A stretch of DNA of 64,000 nucleotides from Achromobacter spanius (GCF_002812705.1 NZ_CP025030.1:2666001-2730000), one strand, 5' to 3'. Shown: positions 17,244 through 26,159, numbered from the stretch's first letter. Numbers and translations: made by a program. Notes: generated by a model not told the origin, from the letters alone.

Positions 17244-17868
17244 ACCGCCACCCGTACCACGCTATGGCGGGCAGCTCGCGGAAGACGGAATACAGGTCAC
17301 GCCATTCAAAAAACCGGGGATACCCGCCGCTGACATCCGCCACGCCATGCCGGCGCAAGGCCAGCATGGTGCGCGGCACGTGGAAGTATTGCGTGACGGC
17401 CAACGCGCTGGTGTAGCCGTGCTCGCGCATATAGGCGCTGGCGTGGCGTGCGGTGGCCCAGGAATTGTTGCCCGCGCTGTCTGTGACGATGCGGTCGGCG
17501 GGCACACCGCGCGCCAGCAGGTAGCTACGCATCACGGCGGCTTCATCGGCGCCAGCCGGGTCGATGCCGCCGCTGACGAAAAGGATGCGGCATTGCCGCG
17601 CCGCAAAGCAGTCGTAGGCGCGATCCAGGCGCGCGGCCAGGCGGGGCGAGGGTTCGCCGCTGGGCAGCACGGTGTTGCCCAACACGATGGCCACGTCGGC
17701 GGGGCGCGTGCGGGTGAGCAGGCCGGTGGTGGCCAGGGCGGCCGCGGCCAGCAGGGTCAGCGCGATCACGACGGCTAACAGCAGGGCGGCTAGGCGGAGG
17801 GCTGAAACTCGTGGGGCTGAAACTCGGCTCCAGCGGGCGTGATCAGCTCGAAGAAGCTTGAACGGCAT
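17236..17868 (-). CDS. YdcF/SanA-family (DUF218) membrane protein
   Basis: The 210-residue protein has one N-terminal transmembrane helix (about 25-48) and a DUF218 domain. The domain is recognised by ADVAIVLGNTV, RLDRAYDCF, ILFVSGGIDPAGADEA, GVPADRIVTDSAGNNSW and the ending TQYFHVPRTMLALRRHGV. Members such as SanA and ElyC act at the envelope, with roles in permeability or peptidoglycan-related metabolism that remain uncertain. The ATG at 17868 is preferred to a GTG three codons upstream; neither has a clear Shine-Dalgarno sequence. Confidence 0.82.
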   Translation of the reverse strand: MPFKLLRADHARWSRVSAPRVSALRLAALLLAVVIALTLLAAAALATTGLLTRTRPADVAIVLGNTVLPSGEPSPRLAARLDRAYDCFAARQCRILFVSGGIDPAGADEAAVMRSYLLARGVPADRIVTDSAGNNSWATARHASAYMREHGYTSALAVTQYFHVPRTMLALRRHGVADVSGGYPRFFEWRDLYSVFRELPAIAWYGWRSL

Positions 17869-17893
17869 GGGTGGCACGCTGGCGGATGAACAT

Positions 17894-17919
17894 CAAAACC
17901 CGCCTATTGTGAGGCGGGT
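17894..17919 (-). terminator. Terminator overlapping the stop codon
   Basis: On the minus strand ACCCGCCT / AGGCGGGT (8-bp perfect stem, 6-nt loop containing part of the stop codon) is followed by TTTTG. It ends transcription of the gene at 17904-19187. Confidence 0.65.
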
Positions 17920-19187
17920 GGCCGTTGCGGCAACGGGTAATCGAACCCGATTTCGTTGGACACGATGGGCTGGGCAAGATTGCCCGGGTCGGTCAGTACG
18001 ACGGCCGCTCGGTACTTGCCCGGCGCCAGCGCGGGCAGGAACGGCACATTGCTATAGCCGTTGTCGTTCACCTGGTAGGCCGGCTTGCCGTCTTCCCCCG
18101 CGGCCCAGACGATCGGGTCGCGCGCCAGGCCCAGCGGGTTGGCGGGATGCAGGGTGTCGGCGTCGCGTTGGTAGAGCGGGTGCACGATGCGGTGACCCTG
18201 CGCGTTGGTCAGCAGTAGCCAGACACGCGGCGCATTCAGGGCCACTGGCGCGTCACTGGTGTTGGCCACGCTGGCAATGAACTGGCCGCCGTCCTCGCCA
18301 TTCCAGTCGGCCAGCGTGTCGGCAAGATCCAGCGTCAGGGGGCGAGGCGACGACGGCGCTACCAGCCGGTGCTTGTCCACGCGCAGATCCGCATAGCGCA
18401 CCCACTTCAGCACAACGCCCGCCGTCTTGCTGGCGTAGCGCACTTGCAGCCAGTCGGGCGGGCGCAGGGCCACGACGTCCAGGTGTTCGCCTTCGGTGGC
18501 GGCCATGGTGGGGGTGGCGTTGACGTCTGGGGTGTCGGTCAGATCCAGCTTGCTGACCGGCACGGCGCCGCCTTCCAGTGGCGAGCCTTCGCCTTCGATG
18601 TCGATGCGGTCAATCGACCCGTCTTCACGAAAGCGGTAGCTGAGTTCGGCGCCCTCGCTCTCCAGGCCGAACAGCGCCTGCGTGCCCCAGGACGTGGCAC
18701 GCGCCGTGCCGTCGGATCGCAGCACGTAGTCTTCGAAGCCGTTGCTGGCGGCGCCATAGCGGCATGCCACATGAATCACGGCTTGTTTTTCGTCGATGAC
18801 CGGGTTGACGAAGCCTCGGCAAGGGCTGGATGGGTCGGGGTGCTGGATTTCCTGGAAAGTCCCATGGTCAGGCCGGTATAGGAAGAGCCGGGCGATAAGC
18901 TGCGTGCTGCCGCCGCTTTGGCCCAGTATCAGGTCGCGGTAGCCGTCGTGGTTGATGTCCACGGCCTGGATCTGGTCGACCGCGTCGGCATCGAAGCTGC
19001 CCAGTGGCTGCTCGGGGCCATCGCCCACGCGCACGGTGGCTTGCTGCGTATCGCCAGTACTGATGGTGACCACGCCCGGCAGGTCCGCCTTGATGGAAAA
19101 CGGAACGTTGCGTGGGGCGGCTTGCGCCTGCGCCTGCACCTGCCCCGCCAACGCAGCCAGTGCGGCCGCCAGAAAAATCCGTTTCAC
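17904..19187 (-). CDS. Exported protein of unknown function with an integrin-like repeat
   Basis: The 427-residue product begins at GTG 19187, three bases after GGGAGAGG, with a signal peptide ending around VQAQAQA. Residues near 75-90 contain VDINHDGYRDLILGQSGG, an FG-GAP/calcium-binding-like loop common in periplasmic and surface proteins. The rest has no motif I recognise. The C-terminal region (LPALAPGKYRAAVVLTDPGN) looks like a beta-sandwich. A related ending style occurs in the exported protein at 19742-20359. The function is unknown. Confidence 0.72.
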   Translation of the reverse strand: MKRIFLAAALAALAGQVQAQAQAAPRNVPFSIKADLPGVVTISTGDTQQATVRVGDGPEQPLGSFDADAVDQIQAVDINHDGYRDLILGQSGGSTQLIARLFLYRPDHGTFQEIQHPDPSSPCRGFVNPVIDEKQAVIHVACRYGAASNGFEDYVLRSDGTARATSWGTQALFGLESEGAELSYRFREDGSIDRIDIEGEGSPLEGGAVPVSKLDLTDTPDVNATPTMAATEGEHLDVVALRPPDWLQVRYASKTAGVVLKWVRYADLRVDKHRLVAPSSPRPLTLDLADTLADWNGEDGGQFIASVANTSDAPVALNAPRVWLLLTNAQGHRIVHPLYQRDADTLHPANPLGLARDPIVWAAGEDGKPAYQVNDNGYSNVPFLPALAPGKYRAAVVLTDPGNLAQPIVSNEIGFDYPLPQRPPASQ

Positions 19188-19339
19188 GCGCCTCTCCCAG
19201 CGTCGATCAAGGGGGGCAATATACCGCAGCGTCGTGCGGGAAAACGAGCAGCGCACGGCGGCGGGCGGCTTGGCATCTTGAGTAGAATTGATGGTCTGGT
19301 GTTGTCCACGCCTGGTGCGTCATCGCGCGTTTTTTCGCC

Positions 19340-19741
19340 ATGAACTTTCCCTTTCCCATCCGCCAAGAATGTCCGCCGGGCGCCTGTATGTGCGACCGCG
19401 ACACCCTGTTGGCGGACCCTGCCGCGGATATCCGCATCCTGCGGCTGACCAAGGAAGAAGAAAAAAAGCTCGTCGCGCGCTTGGAAAACATCAGCAGCCT
19501 GGACGACCTGCGCGCCATGCAGGGCCGCATCCAGGCGCAGTTGGGCATCGTGATTGTGATTACGCCCAGCGATAACGAAGTGCGCACGTCGCGCGGCATT
19601 GCGATTCAGTTGGAAGACGCGCCGGGCCTATGCCGCAAGACGCGCACCGCGCTGCCCGCCGCCATACGCCGGGGTTTCGAGAACAAGCCAGAAATCGTCT
19701 ATGCGCTCTTGAACGAGCGCGACCTGCTTGCCGGCACCTGA
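19340..19741 (+). CDS. Conserved-looking small cytoplasmic protein, unknown function
   Basis: The 133-residue protein has no signal peptide. Near the N-terminus it has the cysteine cluster CPPGACMCDRD, which could bind a metal, followed by a charged helical stretch (LTKEEEKKLVARLENI) and a C-terminal half rich in Arg. The ATG at 19340 is the only start that includes the cysteine cluster. Codon use is like that of the neighbours, so it is probably real. I do not recognise the family. Its end abuts the convergent gene at 19742. Confidence 0.65.
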   Translation: MNFPFPIRQECPPGACMCDRDTLLADPAADIRILRLTKEEEKKLVARLENISSLDDLRAMQGRIQAQLGIVIVITPSDNEVRTSRGIAIQLEDAPGLCRKTRTALPAAIRRGFENKPEIVYALLNERDLLAGT

Positions 19742-20359
19742 TCAGTCTTGATTGCACGGCGCCAGCGGCGCTACCGCCGTCGGCGTGCGGCCGGCCTCGG
19801 GCCGCGTGGCGGGCTGTTTGCCGCTGCGCACCGGGTAGCTCAGGATGACGGCGCTGCCGGCCTCCAGCCTGGCGGCATTGGGCGAACCATACGCCACCGT
19901 CCAGCCGCGCACGGCCAGCGGCGCCAGCGTGTATTGCAGCGCGGAGCCGGGTGACACGTGCGCCACCTTGCCCGCGAAAAGCTCTTGTTGGGGCGCGGGC
20001 TTTCCGTCGACCAGGGTATAGGTGACGATGCGATCCAGGGCGGCGGATTCGCCGCGCCGCGCCAGGATGGCCGTTTTGTATTTGCCGGGGGGAATGTCCG
20101 TCAAACTGACGTTGAGCGGTTCGGTTGCCTGGCCAGAGGCGTTCAGGCGCACGCCGGTGACGTCGACGCGCGCCAGCGGCGCGGCCCCCGTATTGCGTAC
20201 CCGTACGCTGTACTGCCCTGACGTGCCGGCGACGGTGCAGACGTCCACGCCGGTGTCGCGGGGCGATACCGGCGTGGCTGCCGTGGCGCCCGGGGGTAGC
20301 AGGCAAGCCACGGTCAACAAGGCGGCAAAAGTCGGGGCGGGGACAGTTCGGGTGGGCAA
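19742..20359 (-). CDS. Exported protein of unknown function
   Basis: The 205-residue protein starts at TTG 20359, seven bases after AGGAG, with a signal peptide (AALLTVACLLPPGATA). The mature part contains DVCTVAGTSGQYSVRVRNTGAAPLARVDVTG, which looks like a DUF11/CARDB-like beta-sandwich, and a single C-terminal cysteine that could pair with the N-terminal one. It is probably a periplasmic or cell-surface accessory protein. No catalytic motif is visible. Confidence 0.65.
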   Translation of the reverse strand: MPTRTVPAPTFAALLTVACLLPPGATAATPVSPRDTGVDVCTVAGTSGQYSVRVRNTGAAPLARVDVTGVRLNASGQATEPLNVSLTDIPPGKYKTAILARRGESAALDRIVTYTLVDGKPAPQQELFAGKVAHVSPGSALQYTLAPLAVRGWTVAYGSPNAARLEAGSAVILSYPVRSGKQPATRPEAGRTPTAVAPLAPCNQD

Positions 20360-20411
20360 GGCACGCTCCTGTATAGGGGCAGCGTACCGGGCGGCGCGTT
20401 GCCTGCCGGTA

Positions 20412-20813
20412 TTACACCACTTGGCGGCCAGGCGCCGCGTTGGCCTGTTCGCGCTTGCCCGCCAGCCAGTGCAAGACCATGGCCAACGCCAGCAGGCCGA
20501 CCATGATGAAGCCCCAGAAGATCCAGCCGACCACCGCGATCAGCGTGCCCAGGCTGCCCGCCACCGGCAAGATCTGGTTCAGGCCCTGCGCGGCCCACAC
20601 CAGGCCGCCTTGCAGCGACGCCAGCCAGGTCGGGTCCAGCCAGCCCGCGGCCCACGCGGGCGCGACCCATTGGGACGTGTCCAGCGCGGTGCCGGGCACC
20701 TGCGCGGTGGCGATGGTTGCCAGCACCCAGTCGGTCAGTTGCAGGGTCAGCGCCACCAACCCCGTCCAGAGCGCGGCAAGCACGGCGAAGGTGAGCCAGA
20801 TGATTTTCTTCAT
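20412..20813 (-). CDS. Small membrane protein, unknown function
   Basis: The 133-residue product starts with a hydrophobic helix (MKKIIWLTFAVLAALWTGLVAL) and has a second hydrophobic region at about 88-115, so it is an inner-membrane protein with two main helices separated by a tryptophan-rich periplasmic loop. I chose the ATG at 20813 because of the signal-like N-terminus; an extended frame from 20891 overlaps the regulator region. I do not recognise the family. Confidence 0.6.
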   Translation of the reverse strand: MKKIIWLTFAVLAALWTGLVALTLQLTDWVLATIATAQVPGTALDTSQWVAPAWAAGWLDPTWLASLQGGLVWAAQGLNQILPVAGSLGTLIAVVGWIFWGFIMVGLLALAMVLHWLAGKREQANAAPGRQVV

Positions 20814-20894
20814 TGCAGTGGTACTCCGATTCAAAAGAGGGTCCACGATAAAGCGGATTCTATTTCTAAAAAACCAGAGTACGTGTGACAAACA

Positions 20895-21788
20895 TTAAGA
20901 AAAAACCGAAGTCTTGGCGTGCGCCAGCACCGCCTGGACCAAGGGATGGTGCTGGCCTCGGCGGTTGCGGATGGCGTGGATTTCTTCATGCACGCCGTCG
21001 CAGCGGGCCAGCGGACGCAGGCCGCGCAGCAGGCCGATATCGTCGCCACCCAGCCGGCTGAGCGGGAATACGCCCAGCCCACGCGCGGCAAACACCGACA
21101 TCAGCGCGCTGTCTTCGAATTCGCCCACCACATTGGGCAGCACGCCCTGTTCGCCGAACCAGCGGTCCAGCGTCTGGCGCAACACGGAATGGCCGGTGGG
21201 CAGCAGCACGGGCAGCCGCTCCAGGCAGCGGGGGAAATCCAGCGTATCGGCCTTGCGAACTAGCCGCGCCGGGCCGTACCAGTCCACCGCCGACGACACC
21301 AGGCGGTCGCTGGTCAGGCGCAGGTTGGGGTTGGCGGGGGCTCCCTGGCCAGCCAGCACCAGGTCCAGATGGTGTTGCGCCAGTTCACCCAGCAGCTCTT
21401 CCACTTCGCCTTCATGGCAGGTCAGGCGCAGGTCGGGCGTGTCCAGCACGGGGCCCAGCAAGGCGTGCGCCGCCAGCTTCGAGATGCCGTCGGACAGGCC
21501 CACGGACAGCCGGATGACGGGCTTGGTGGCGGCCGCGCGCACTTCCTGCGGCAGCACATGGCCGATCTGGAAGATCTCTTCGGCGCGCGCGAAAGCGGCC
21601 TTGCCGGCGTCCGTCAGGGCGACGCCGCGCCCGGCGGGTTTCAGCAACTGGTGGCCCAGGTTTTTTTCCAGATCGCGCACTTGGGCGCTGATGGTCTGGA
21701 TGGCCATGTCCAGCCGTTCGGCGGCCCGGGAAAAGCCGCCTTCCTTGGCAACCATCCAGAAGTAATACAGGTGTCGGTAGTTCAGCAT
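20895..21788 (-). CDS. LysR-type regulator, NhaR-like
   Basis: The 297-residue protein begins MLNYRHLYYFWMVAKEGGFSRAAE, with the LYYFW signature that distinguishes NhaR-like regulators, and a typical LysR winged helix at residues 3-60. The remainder is a LysR effector-binding domain. In E. coli NhaR responds to sodium and controls an Na+/H+ antiporter; here the divergent neighbour is a TerC/Alx protein. The response signal in this organism is not known. The ATG has no strong Shine-Dalgarno sequence. Confidence 0.88.
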   Translation of the reverse strand: MLNYRHLYYFWMVAKEGGFSRAAERLDMAIQTISAQVRDLEKNLGHQLLKPAGRGVALTDAGKAAFARAEEIFQIGHVLPQEVRAAATKPVIRLSVGLSDGISKLAAHALLGPVLDTPDLRLTCHEGEVEELLGELAQHHLDLVLAGQGAPANPNLRLTSDRLVSSAVDWYGPARLVRKADTLDFPRCLERLPVLLPTGHSVLRQTLDRWFGEQGVLPNVVGEFEDSALMSVFAARGLGVFPLSRLGGDDIGLLRGLRPLARCDGVHEEIHAIRNRRGQHHPLVQAVLAHAKTSVFS

Positions 21789-21802
21789 GTGCTCGTCTTT
21801 AC

Positions 21803-21817
21803 TTCGGTTTTTTCGAA
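21803..21817. promoter_or_regulatory. LysR-box candidate
   Basis: TTCGGTTTTTTCGAA has 4-bp inverted arms and includes a T-N11-A core. It lies 15 bp upstream of the NhaR-like start and in the intergenic region shared with the TerC/Alx gene, the usual place for autoregulation. Confidence 0.4.
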
Positions 21818-21896
21818 CCTTAACTCACTTTCAGGCTGATTTCTCGGTTGGCCTCAAATCTGGATCATGGGCACCTTCGAACACAGCGGGGCAATC

Positions 21897-22883
21897 ATGG
21901 ACACTTTGATCACATTCTTCACCAACGACTTTTTAGGGACACCGACCTGGGCCTGGCTCCTGTTCGTGAGCATTGTCGTCAGCCTGCTGGCCTTTGACCT
22001 GGGCGTGCTGCACAAGGAAGACCGCGAGATCGGCGTGCGTGAAAGCCTGTTGCTGTCGGGCGGTTACATCACCGCCGCGCTGCTGTTCGGCGGCTGGGTG
22101 TGGTGGCAGTTGGGCGCGACCAGCGGCATGGCCTATTACACGGGCTTCATGATCGAGAAATCGCTGTCCATGGACAACGTCTTCGTGATCGCGCTGATCT
22201 TCAGCTTCTTCGCGATTCCCCGCCAGTACCAGCACCGCGTGTTGTTCTGGGGCATTCTGGGCGTGATCGTGCTGCGCGCCATCATGATTGGCCTGGGCGC
22301 CGCGTTGGTCAGTAACTTTGGCTGGCTGCTGTATTTGTTCGGCGCGTTCCTGGTGTTCACGGGCATCAAGATGTGGATGATTGCCGACCAGACGCCGGAC
22401 ATCGCCACCAACCCGATCCTGAAGTTCCTGAAGCGCCATATGCGTGTGACGGAAGGCCTGCGCGGCAATGCGTTCGTGGTCACCGAAACGGACCCGGCCA
22501 CCAACAAGAAGGTGCGCTTTGCCACCCCGCTGCTGCTGGCTCTGGTGCTGATCGAGTTTGTTGACCTGGTGTTCGCGGTGGATTCGGTGCCTGCCATCTT
22601 CGCCATCACGACGGACCCGTTCATTGTCTACACCAGCAACATCTTCGCCATCCTGGGTCTGCGTGCGCTGTACTTTGCCCTGGCTGCCATGATCCACCGC
22701 TTCCACTACCTGAAGTACGCGTTGGCTCTGGTCCTGGTGTTCATCGGCACGAAGATCTTCCTGGTCGGCTTCATCGGCAAGGTGCCTGCGGCGGTATCCT
22801 TGGGCGTGACCTTCAGCCTGATCCTGGGTGGTGTGCTGTTCTCCTTGTGGAAAACCCGCTCGGATACGTTGACGACGCAGTAA
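21897..22883 (+). CDS. alx: TerC/Alx-family membrane protein
   Basis: The 328-residue integral membrane protein has about eight or nine helices and the TerC hallmarks. These are YTGFMIEKSLSMDNVFVIALIF, LALVLIEFVDLVFAVDSVPAIFAITTDPFIVYTSNIFAILGLRALYF and the acidic residues thought to bind metal. Family members export manganese or contribute to tellurite resistance. I chose ATG 21897, preceded by GCGGGG, over an in-frame ATG 30 bp upstream. No yybP-ykoY riboswitch was recognised in the short leader. Two tandem terminators follow. Confidence 0.9.
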   Translation: MDTLITFFTNDFLGTPTWAWLLFVSIVVSLLAFDLGVLHKEDREIGVRESLLLSGGYITAALLFGGWVWWQLGATSGMAYYTGFMIEKSLSMDNVFVIALIFSFFAIPRQYQHRVLFWGILGVIVLRAIMIGLGAALVSNFGWLLYLFGAFLVFTGIKMWMIADQTPDIATNPILKFLKRHMRVTEGLRGNAFVVTETDPATNKKVRFATPLLLALVLIEFVDLVFAVDSVPAIFAITTDPFIVYTSNIFAILGLRALYFALAAMIHRFHYLKYALALVLVFIGTKIFLVGFIGKVPAAVSLGVTFSLILGGVLFSLWKTRSDTLTTQ

Positions 22884-22903
22884 GCGATATCTACGCAGTC
22901 CCC

Positions 22904-22966
22904 AAACCGCCGGCTGGTCCGGCGGTTTTTCATTCCCACCCGCCGGCTTTGTCCGGCGGTTTTTCT
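22904..22966 (+). terminator. Two tandem Rho-independent terminators
   Basis: Hairpin 1 is AAACCGCCGG/CCGGCGGTTT (22904-22928) with T residues after it. Hairpin 2 is CCGCCGG/CCGGCGG (22940-22959) followed by TTTTT. Their identical CCGGCGGTTTTT halves suggest a local duplication. Confidence 0.85.
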
Positions 22967-23011
22967 TTGTGCTCTGCCATAGGCGTTCGATATGAAAATT
23001 GGCGCGGCTAG

Positions 23012-23024
23012 ATATTTGAAATAT
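23012..23024. promoter_or_regulatory. AT-rich palindrome upstream of tam
   Basis: ATATTTGAAATAT is a perfect 13-bp palindrome set in GC-rich DNA 54 bp before the tam start, flanked by GGCGCGGC and GACGCGGC. It may be an operator or part of the promoter. Confidence 0.35.
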
Positions 23025-23077
23025 GACGCGGCCAGGCGTAGAGTCCCTGCGTATTCGTCCTTCCGCAAGGAGCCGCC

Positions 23078-23869
23078 ATGAGTCACACCACCAGCAACAA
23101 CAGTTGGTCCGCCAAGCAATATTCCGCCTTTGAAAACGAACGCACCCGGCCCGTGCGCGACCTGGTTGCCGCCTTGCTGAACCAAGCCGTCGGGCAGGCG
23201 GTGGACCTGGGCTGCGGGCCGGGCAATTCCACCGAAGTGCTGGCCGCGCGCTATCCCGACGCCGTGGTCACGGGCATGGACAGCTCTCAGGACATGATCG
23301 AGGCCGCGCGCAAGCGCCTGCCGGGCGTGCAGTTCGAATTGGCCGACATTGCCACCTGGAACCCGCCCCGGCAGTACGACGTGATTCTGGCGAATGCCGC
23401 GCTGCAATGGGTGCCCGACCACGCCACGCTCTATCCGCGACTGGTCGGCAAGCTGGCGCCTGGCGGCAGCCTGGCCGTGCAAACGCCCGACAACATGGAA
23501 GAACCCGCGCACCGCCTGGCGCGCCAGGTGGCCGGCGAGGCGCCGTGGGCCGCGAAGACGGGTGGCGTGAAACACCCGCCGCGCCACAGCGCGTCGTGGT
23601 ACTACGAATTGCTGAAGCCGCATTGCGGTGTGCTGGATGTGTGGCGCACCACCTATCACCATCCGCTGGCCGGTGCGGCGGCGGTGGTGGAATGGTTCAA
23701 GGGCACGGCGCTGCGGCCGTATCTGGACAAGCTGGACGCCGCCGAACAGGCGAGCTTTCTGGCGCGCTACCAGACGCTGATCGCCGAGGCCTATCCCGCG
23801 CTGGCGGATGGCACGGTGCTGCTGCCGTTCCCGCGCTTGTTCATCGTGGCCGGGCCTAAGCACGGCTAG
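23078..23869 (+). CDS. tam: Trans-aconitate 2-methyltransferase
   Basis: The 263-residue enzyme is a class I SAM-dependent methyltransferase with motif I VDLGCGPGNSTEVLAARYP. The Tam-like features are WSAKQYSAFENERTRPVRDLVAAL at the N-terminus, ANAALQWVPDHATLYPRL and WYYELLKPHCGVLDVWRTTYHHPL. Tam methylates trans-aconitate, which inhibits aconitase. CAAGGAG lies 6 bp before the ATG. An unrelated aconitase gene lies about 24 kb away in this window. Confidence 0.9.
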   Translation: MSHTTSNNSWSAKQYSAFENERTRPVRDLVAALLNQAVGQAVDLGCGPGNSTEVLAARYPDAVVTGMDSSQDMIEAARKRLPGVQFELADIATWNPPRQYDVILANAALQWVPDHATLYPRLVGKLAPGGSLAVQTPDNMEEPAHRLARQVAGEAPWAAKTGGVKHPPRHSASWYYELLKPHCGVLDVWRTTYHHPLAGAAAVVEWFKGTALRPYLDKLDAAEQASFLARYQTLIAEAYPALADGTVLLPFPRLFIVAGPKHG

Positions 23870-23900
23870 GCGCGTCGAGCGATGCCGGTCCTAAGCCGGA

Positions 23901-24707
23901 CTATGCGCGTGCGGGCGATGCCGGCTCCTGCGCCTTATCCGCGAAATAGCGGGCCGGGGTTTTGCCCAACGTCTTCTTGAACATGGTGATGAAGGCGCTG
24001 ACGGATTCATAGCCCAGGTCTTCGGCGGTGCGCTGCACGGACACGCCTGCCGACAGGCGCTGCAAGGCCACGATGATGTGCAGTTGCTGGCGCCAGCGCC
24101 CGAAGCTCATGCCGACTTCCTGCTGCACCAGTCGCGCCAGCGTGCGTTCGCTCATCGCAACGCGCTTGCCCCATTGCGCCACCGTGCTGCGGTCGGCGGG
24201 ATCCGCATTCAGCGCGGTGGCGATCTCGCGCAGCCGGGGGTGGTCGGACAGCGGCAGATGCAGGCGTTCAGTGGGCATGCGGCGCAGTTGTTCGATCAGC
24301 ACGTCCGCCAGTTGCCGGTTGGCGCCGGCGGGCACCTCGGCCGGCGCCAACGCGGCCAGGTGCACGATCAGTTCGCGCACCAAGGGCGTGATCGCCAGCG
24401 TGCAGCATTCGTCGGGCAGGCCCGAGGCGTCGGATGGAACGAACAGGAAGTAGACGCGGCCATTGGCGGTAACGCGGTTGCTGTGCGGCACGCCGCTGGG
24501 AATCCACACGCCGCATTGGGGCGGCACCATCCATAGCCCTTGCGGCACCGAGCAGGTGACGCCGCCGCGCAGCGCCAGCACAAGCTGGCCCATGTGGTGG
24601 CGATGCTTGGGGGATTCGTTGTCGCGGTCCGCCCCGTCCACCGGCATCGCGAAGGCGGGCTGCGAGCTGGAGTCAGGGTCGAAGGGCGTGGGCGGGAACG
24701 GATGCAT
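23901..24707 (-). CDS. AraC-family regulator, NimR-like
   Basis: The 268-residue protein has an N-terminal cupin-like domain (HRHHMGQLVLALRGGVTCSV and WIPSGVPHSNRV) and a C-terminal AraC helix-turn-helix pair (about 165-258) with YESVSAFITMFKKTLGKTPARYF. This layout and the divergent CynX/NimT-type exporter match NimR (YeaM) of E. coli, which represses the 2-nitroimidazole exporter. The inducer here is unknown. No good Shine-Dalgarno sequence precedes ATG 24707. Confidence 0.85.
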   Translation of the reverse strand: MHPFPPTPFDPDSSSQPAFAMPVDGADRDNESPKHRHHMGQLVLALRGGVTCSVPQGLWMVPPQCGVWIPSGVPHSNRVTANGRVYFLFVPSDASGLPDECCTLAITPLVRELIVHLAALAPAEVPAGANRQLADVLIEQLRRMPTERLHLPLSDHPRLREIATALNADPADRSTVAQWGKRVAMSERTLARLVQQEVGMSFGRWRQQLHIIVALQRLSAGVSVQRTAEDLGYESVSAFITMFKKTLGKTPARYFADKAQEPASPARA

Positions 24708-24746
24708 GCGCGGGGGAAGAGGGGGGGCGCCGGACTTGGTTTGGCT

Positions 24747-24781
24747 GAATTTCGGGATAGTTTGTCATTGTCTCGAAATTC
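24747..24781. promoter_or_regulatory. Inverted-repeat operator between NimR-like and NimT-like genes
   Basis: GAATTTCG (24747-24754) and CGAAATTC (24774-24781) form perfect 8-bp arms, extendable to 11 bp with one mismatch, with a 13-19 bp spacer. The site sits between the divergent regulator and exporter starts and probably binds the NimR-like protein. Confidence 0.6.
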
Positions 24782-24811
24782 GGTAAAGGCGCGCCTGCGT
24801 AAGCTTGCGGC

Positions 24812-26056
24812 ATGAATCGAATTCCCTCATCTCTTCGTTCCGGCAGCCGTCCGGTGTGGCTCGTCCTGGGCATTCTTTGCATCGCCATGGCGTTGCGCGC
24901 GCCCATTACGGGCGTGCCGCCGCTGATCGGCATGATCCGTGAACAACTGGGCCTGACGTCCACGGCGGCCGGCATGCTGATCACCTTGCCCTTGCTGGCG
25001 TTTGCGGTGGTGTCGCTATTCGCCGCGGGCCTGGCGCGCCGTCATGGCTTGGAGCGCACGCTGTTCGGCGCCATGGTGCTGATTGCGGTCGGCATCGTGG
25101 TACGCACGCAGGGCACGGCTGCGGGGCTGTATGTGGGCACGGCCATCATCGGGTCTGGCATTGCCATCGGCAATGTGCTGTTGCCCAGCCTCCTCAAGCG
25201 CGACTTTCCGCAGCGCGTTGCCGGGCTGACGTCGGCCTATGTGTTGACGATGAGCATCGCGGCGGGCGTGGCGTCGGCCGTTGCGATTCCGCTGGCGGGC
25301 TTGTCCTGGGGGCTGGCCGTGGATGGTTGGCGCTTTTCCACGTTGTGCCTGTTGGTCTTGCCGGTGGCCAGCATGCTGTTGTGGCTGCCGCAGTTGACGC
25401 ATCACACGCCGCCGGCTTCCACCACCGCGCACGCGCCGCACGGCGGCCGCCTGTGGCATTCGCCGCTGGCCTGGCAGGTGACCTTGTACCTGGGCATCAA
25501 CTCTTTCGTGTTCTATGTGGGCGTCAGTTGGCTGCCGGCCATTTTGCGCGATGCCGGCTATTCGGCCGAGCGCGCCGGCTCGCTGCATGGGCTGCTGCAA
25601 CTGATGTCCGCCGGCCCCGCCTTGTTCCTGGCGCCGGTGGTGCGCCGTCTGAAAGACCAGCGCGGCGCGGCATTCTGCGCGGCCGCGTCGTCCTTGGTGG
25701 CGTTCGTGGGCCTGATCGCCGTGCCGGGTTGGGCAACGGCGTGGATCGTGTTGCTGGGGCTGGGCACGGGCGGCGGCATCATTTTGGGTTTGGCCTTCGT
25801 GGGCCTGCGTGCGCGCCACGCGCAGCAGGCGGCGGCCTTGTCGGGCATGGCGCAGTGCGTTGGCTATCTGTTCGCCGCCAGCGGCCCCGCCTTGATGGGT
25901 GCGCTGCATGACCGTCTGGGCGGATGGAGCGTGGCCTTGGGGCTGTGCGCGGCCTTGTGCGTGGCGATGGCGGTCATTGGGTTGTATGCGGGCCGCGCCA
26001 TCCAGATCGGCGGGCCGCACGCGTCGGCGCCGCAGCCGGTGTCCACGGCGCGCTAG
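24812..26056 (+). CDS. MFS exporter, CynX/NimT family
   Basis: The 414-residue protein has twelve predicted transmembrane segments and CynX/NimT-type signatures (IAMALRAPITGVPPLIGMIREQLG, GSGIAIGNVLLPSLLKRDFP). NimT (YeaN) exports 2-nitroimidazole and CynX is associated with cyanate metabolism. With the divergent NimR-like regulator, drug or small aromatic export is the best guess. The start ATG 24812 lies 30 bp after the operator. Confidence 0.85.
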   Translation: MNRIPSSLRSGSRPVWLVLGILCIAMALRAPITGVPPLIGMIREQLGLTSTAAGMLITLPLLAFAVVSLFAAGLARRHGLERTLFGAMVLIAVGIVVRTQGTAAGLYVGTAIIGSGIAIGNVLLPSLLKRDFPQRVAGLTSAYVLTMSIAAGVASAVAIPLAGLSWGLAVDGWRFSTLCLLVLPVASMLLWLPQLTHHTPPASTTAHAPHGGRLWHSPLAWQVTLYLGINSFVFYVGVSWLPAILRDAGYSAERAGSLHGLLQLMSAGPALFLAPVVRRLKDQRGAAFCAAASSLVAFVGLIAVPGWATAWIVLLGLGTGGGIILGLAFVGLRARHAQQAAALSGMAQCVGYLFAASGPALMGALHDRLGGWSVALGLCAALCVAMAVIGLYAGRAIQIGGPHASAPQPVSTAR

Positions 26057-26075
26057 GCGGCGGACGCGGCCGGGG

Positions 26076-26153
26076 GGCAATGCGGCAGTGGCAACGCTAC
26101 AGCCGGCAATGCGACAGGTGGCAACGTTGTAGACGGCAATGCTACGGGTGGCC
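26076..26153. repeat. About 2.6 copies of a 29-30 bp tandem repeat
   Basis: GGCAATGCG-type units start at 26076, 26105 and 26135 and share GTGGCAACG. They fill the space between the convergent exporter and emfourin-like gene ends. Confidence 0.55.
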
Positions 26154-26159
26154 CAGCGG

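Noticed and set aside
21789..21896. yybP-ykoY manganese riboswitch upstream of the TerC/Alx gene
   Set aside because: The leader is only about 100 bp and lacks the conserved GGGGAGUA-type and paired elements expected of that riboswitch.
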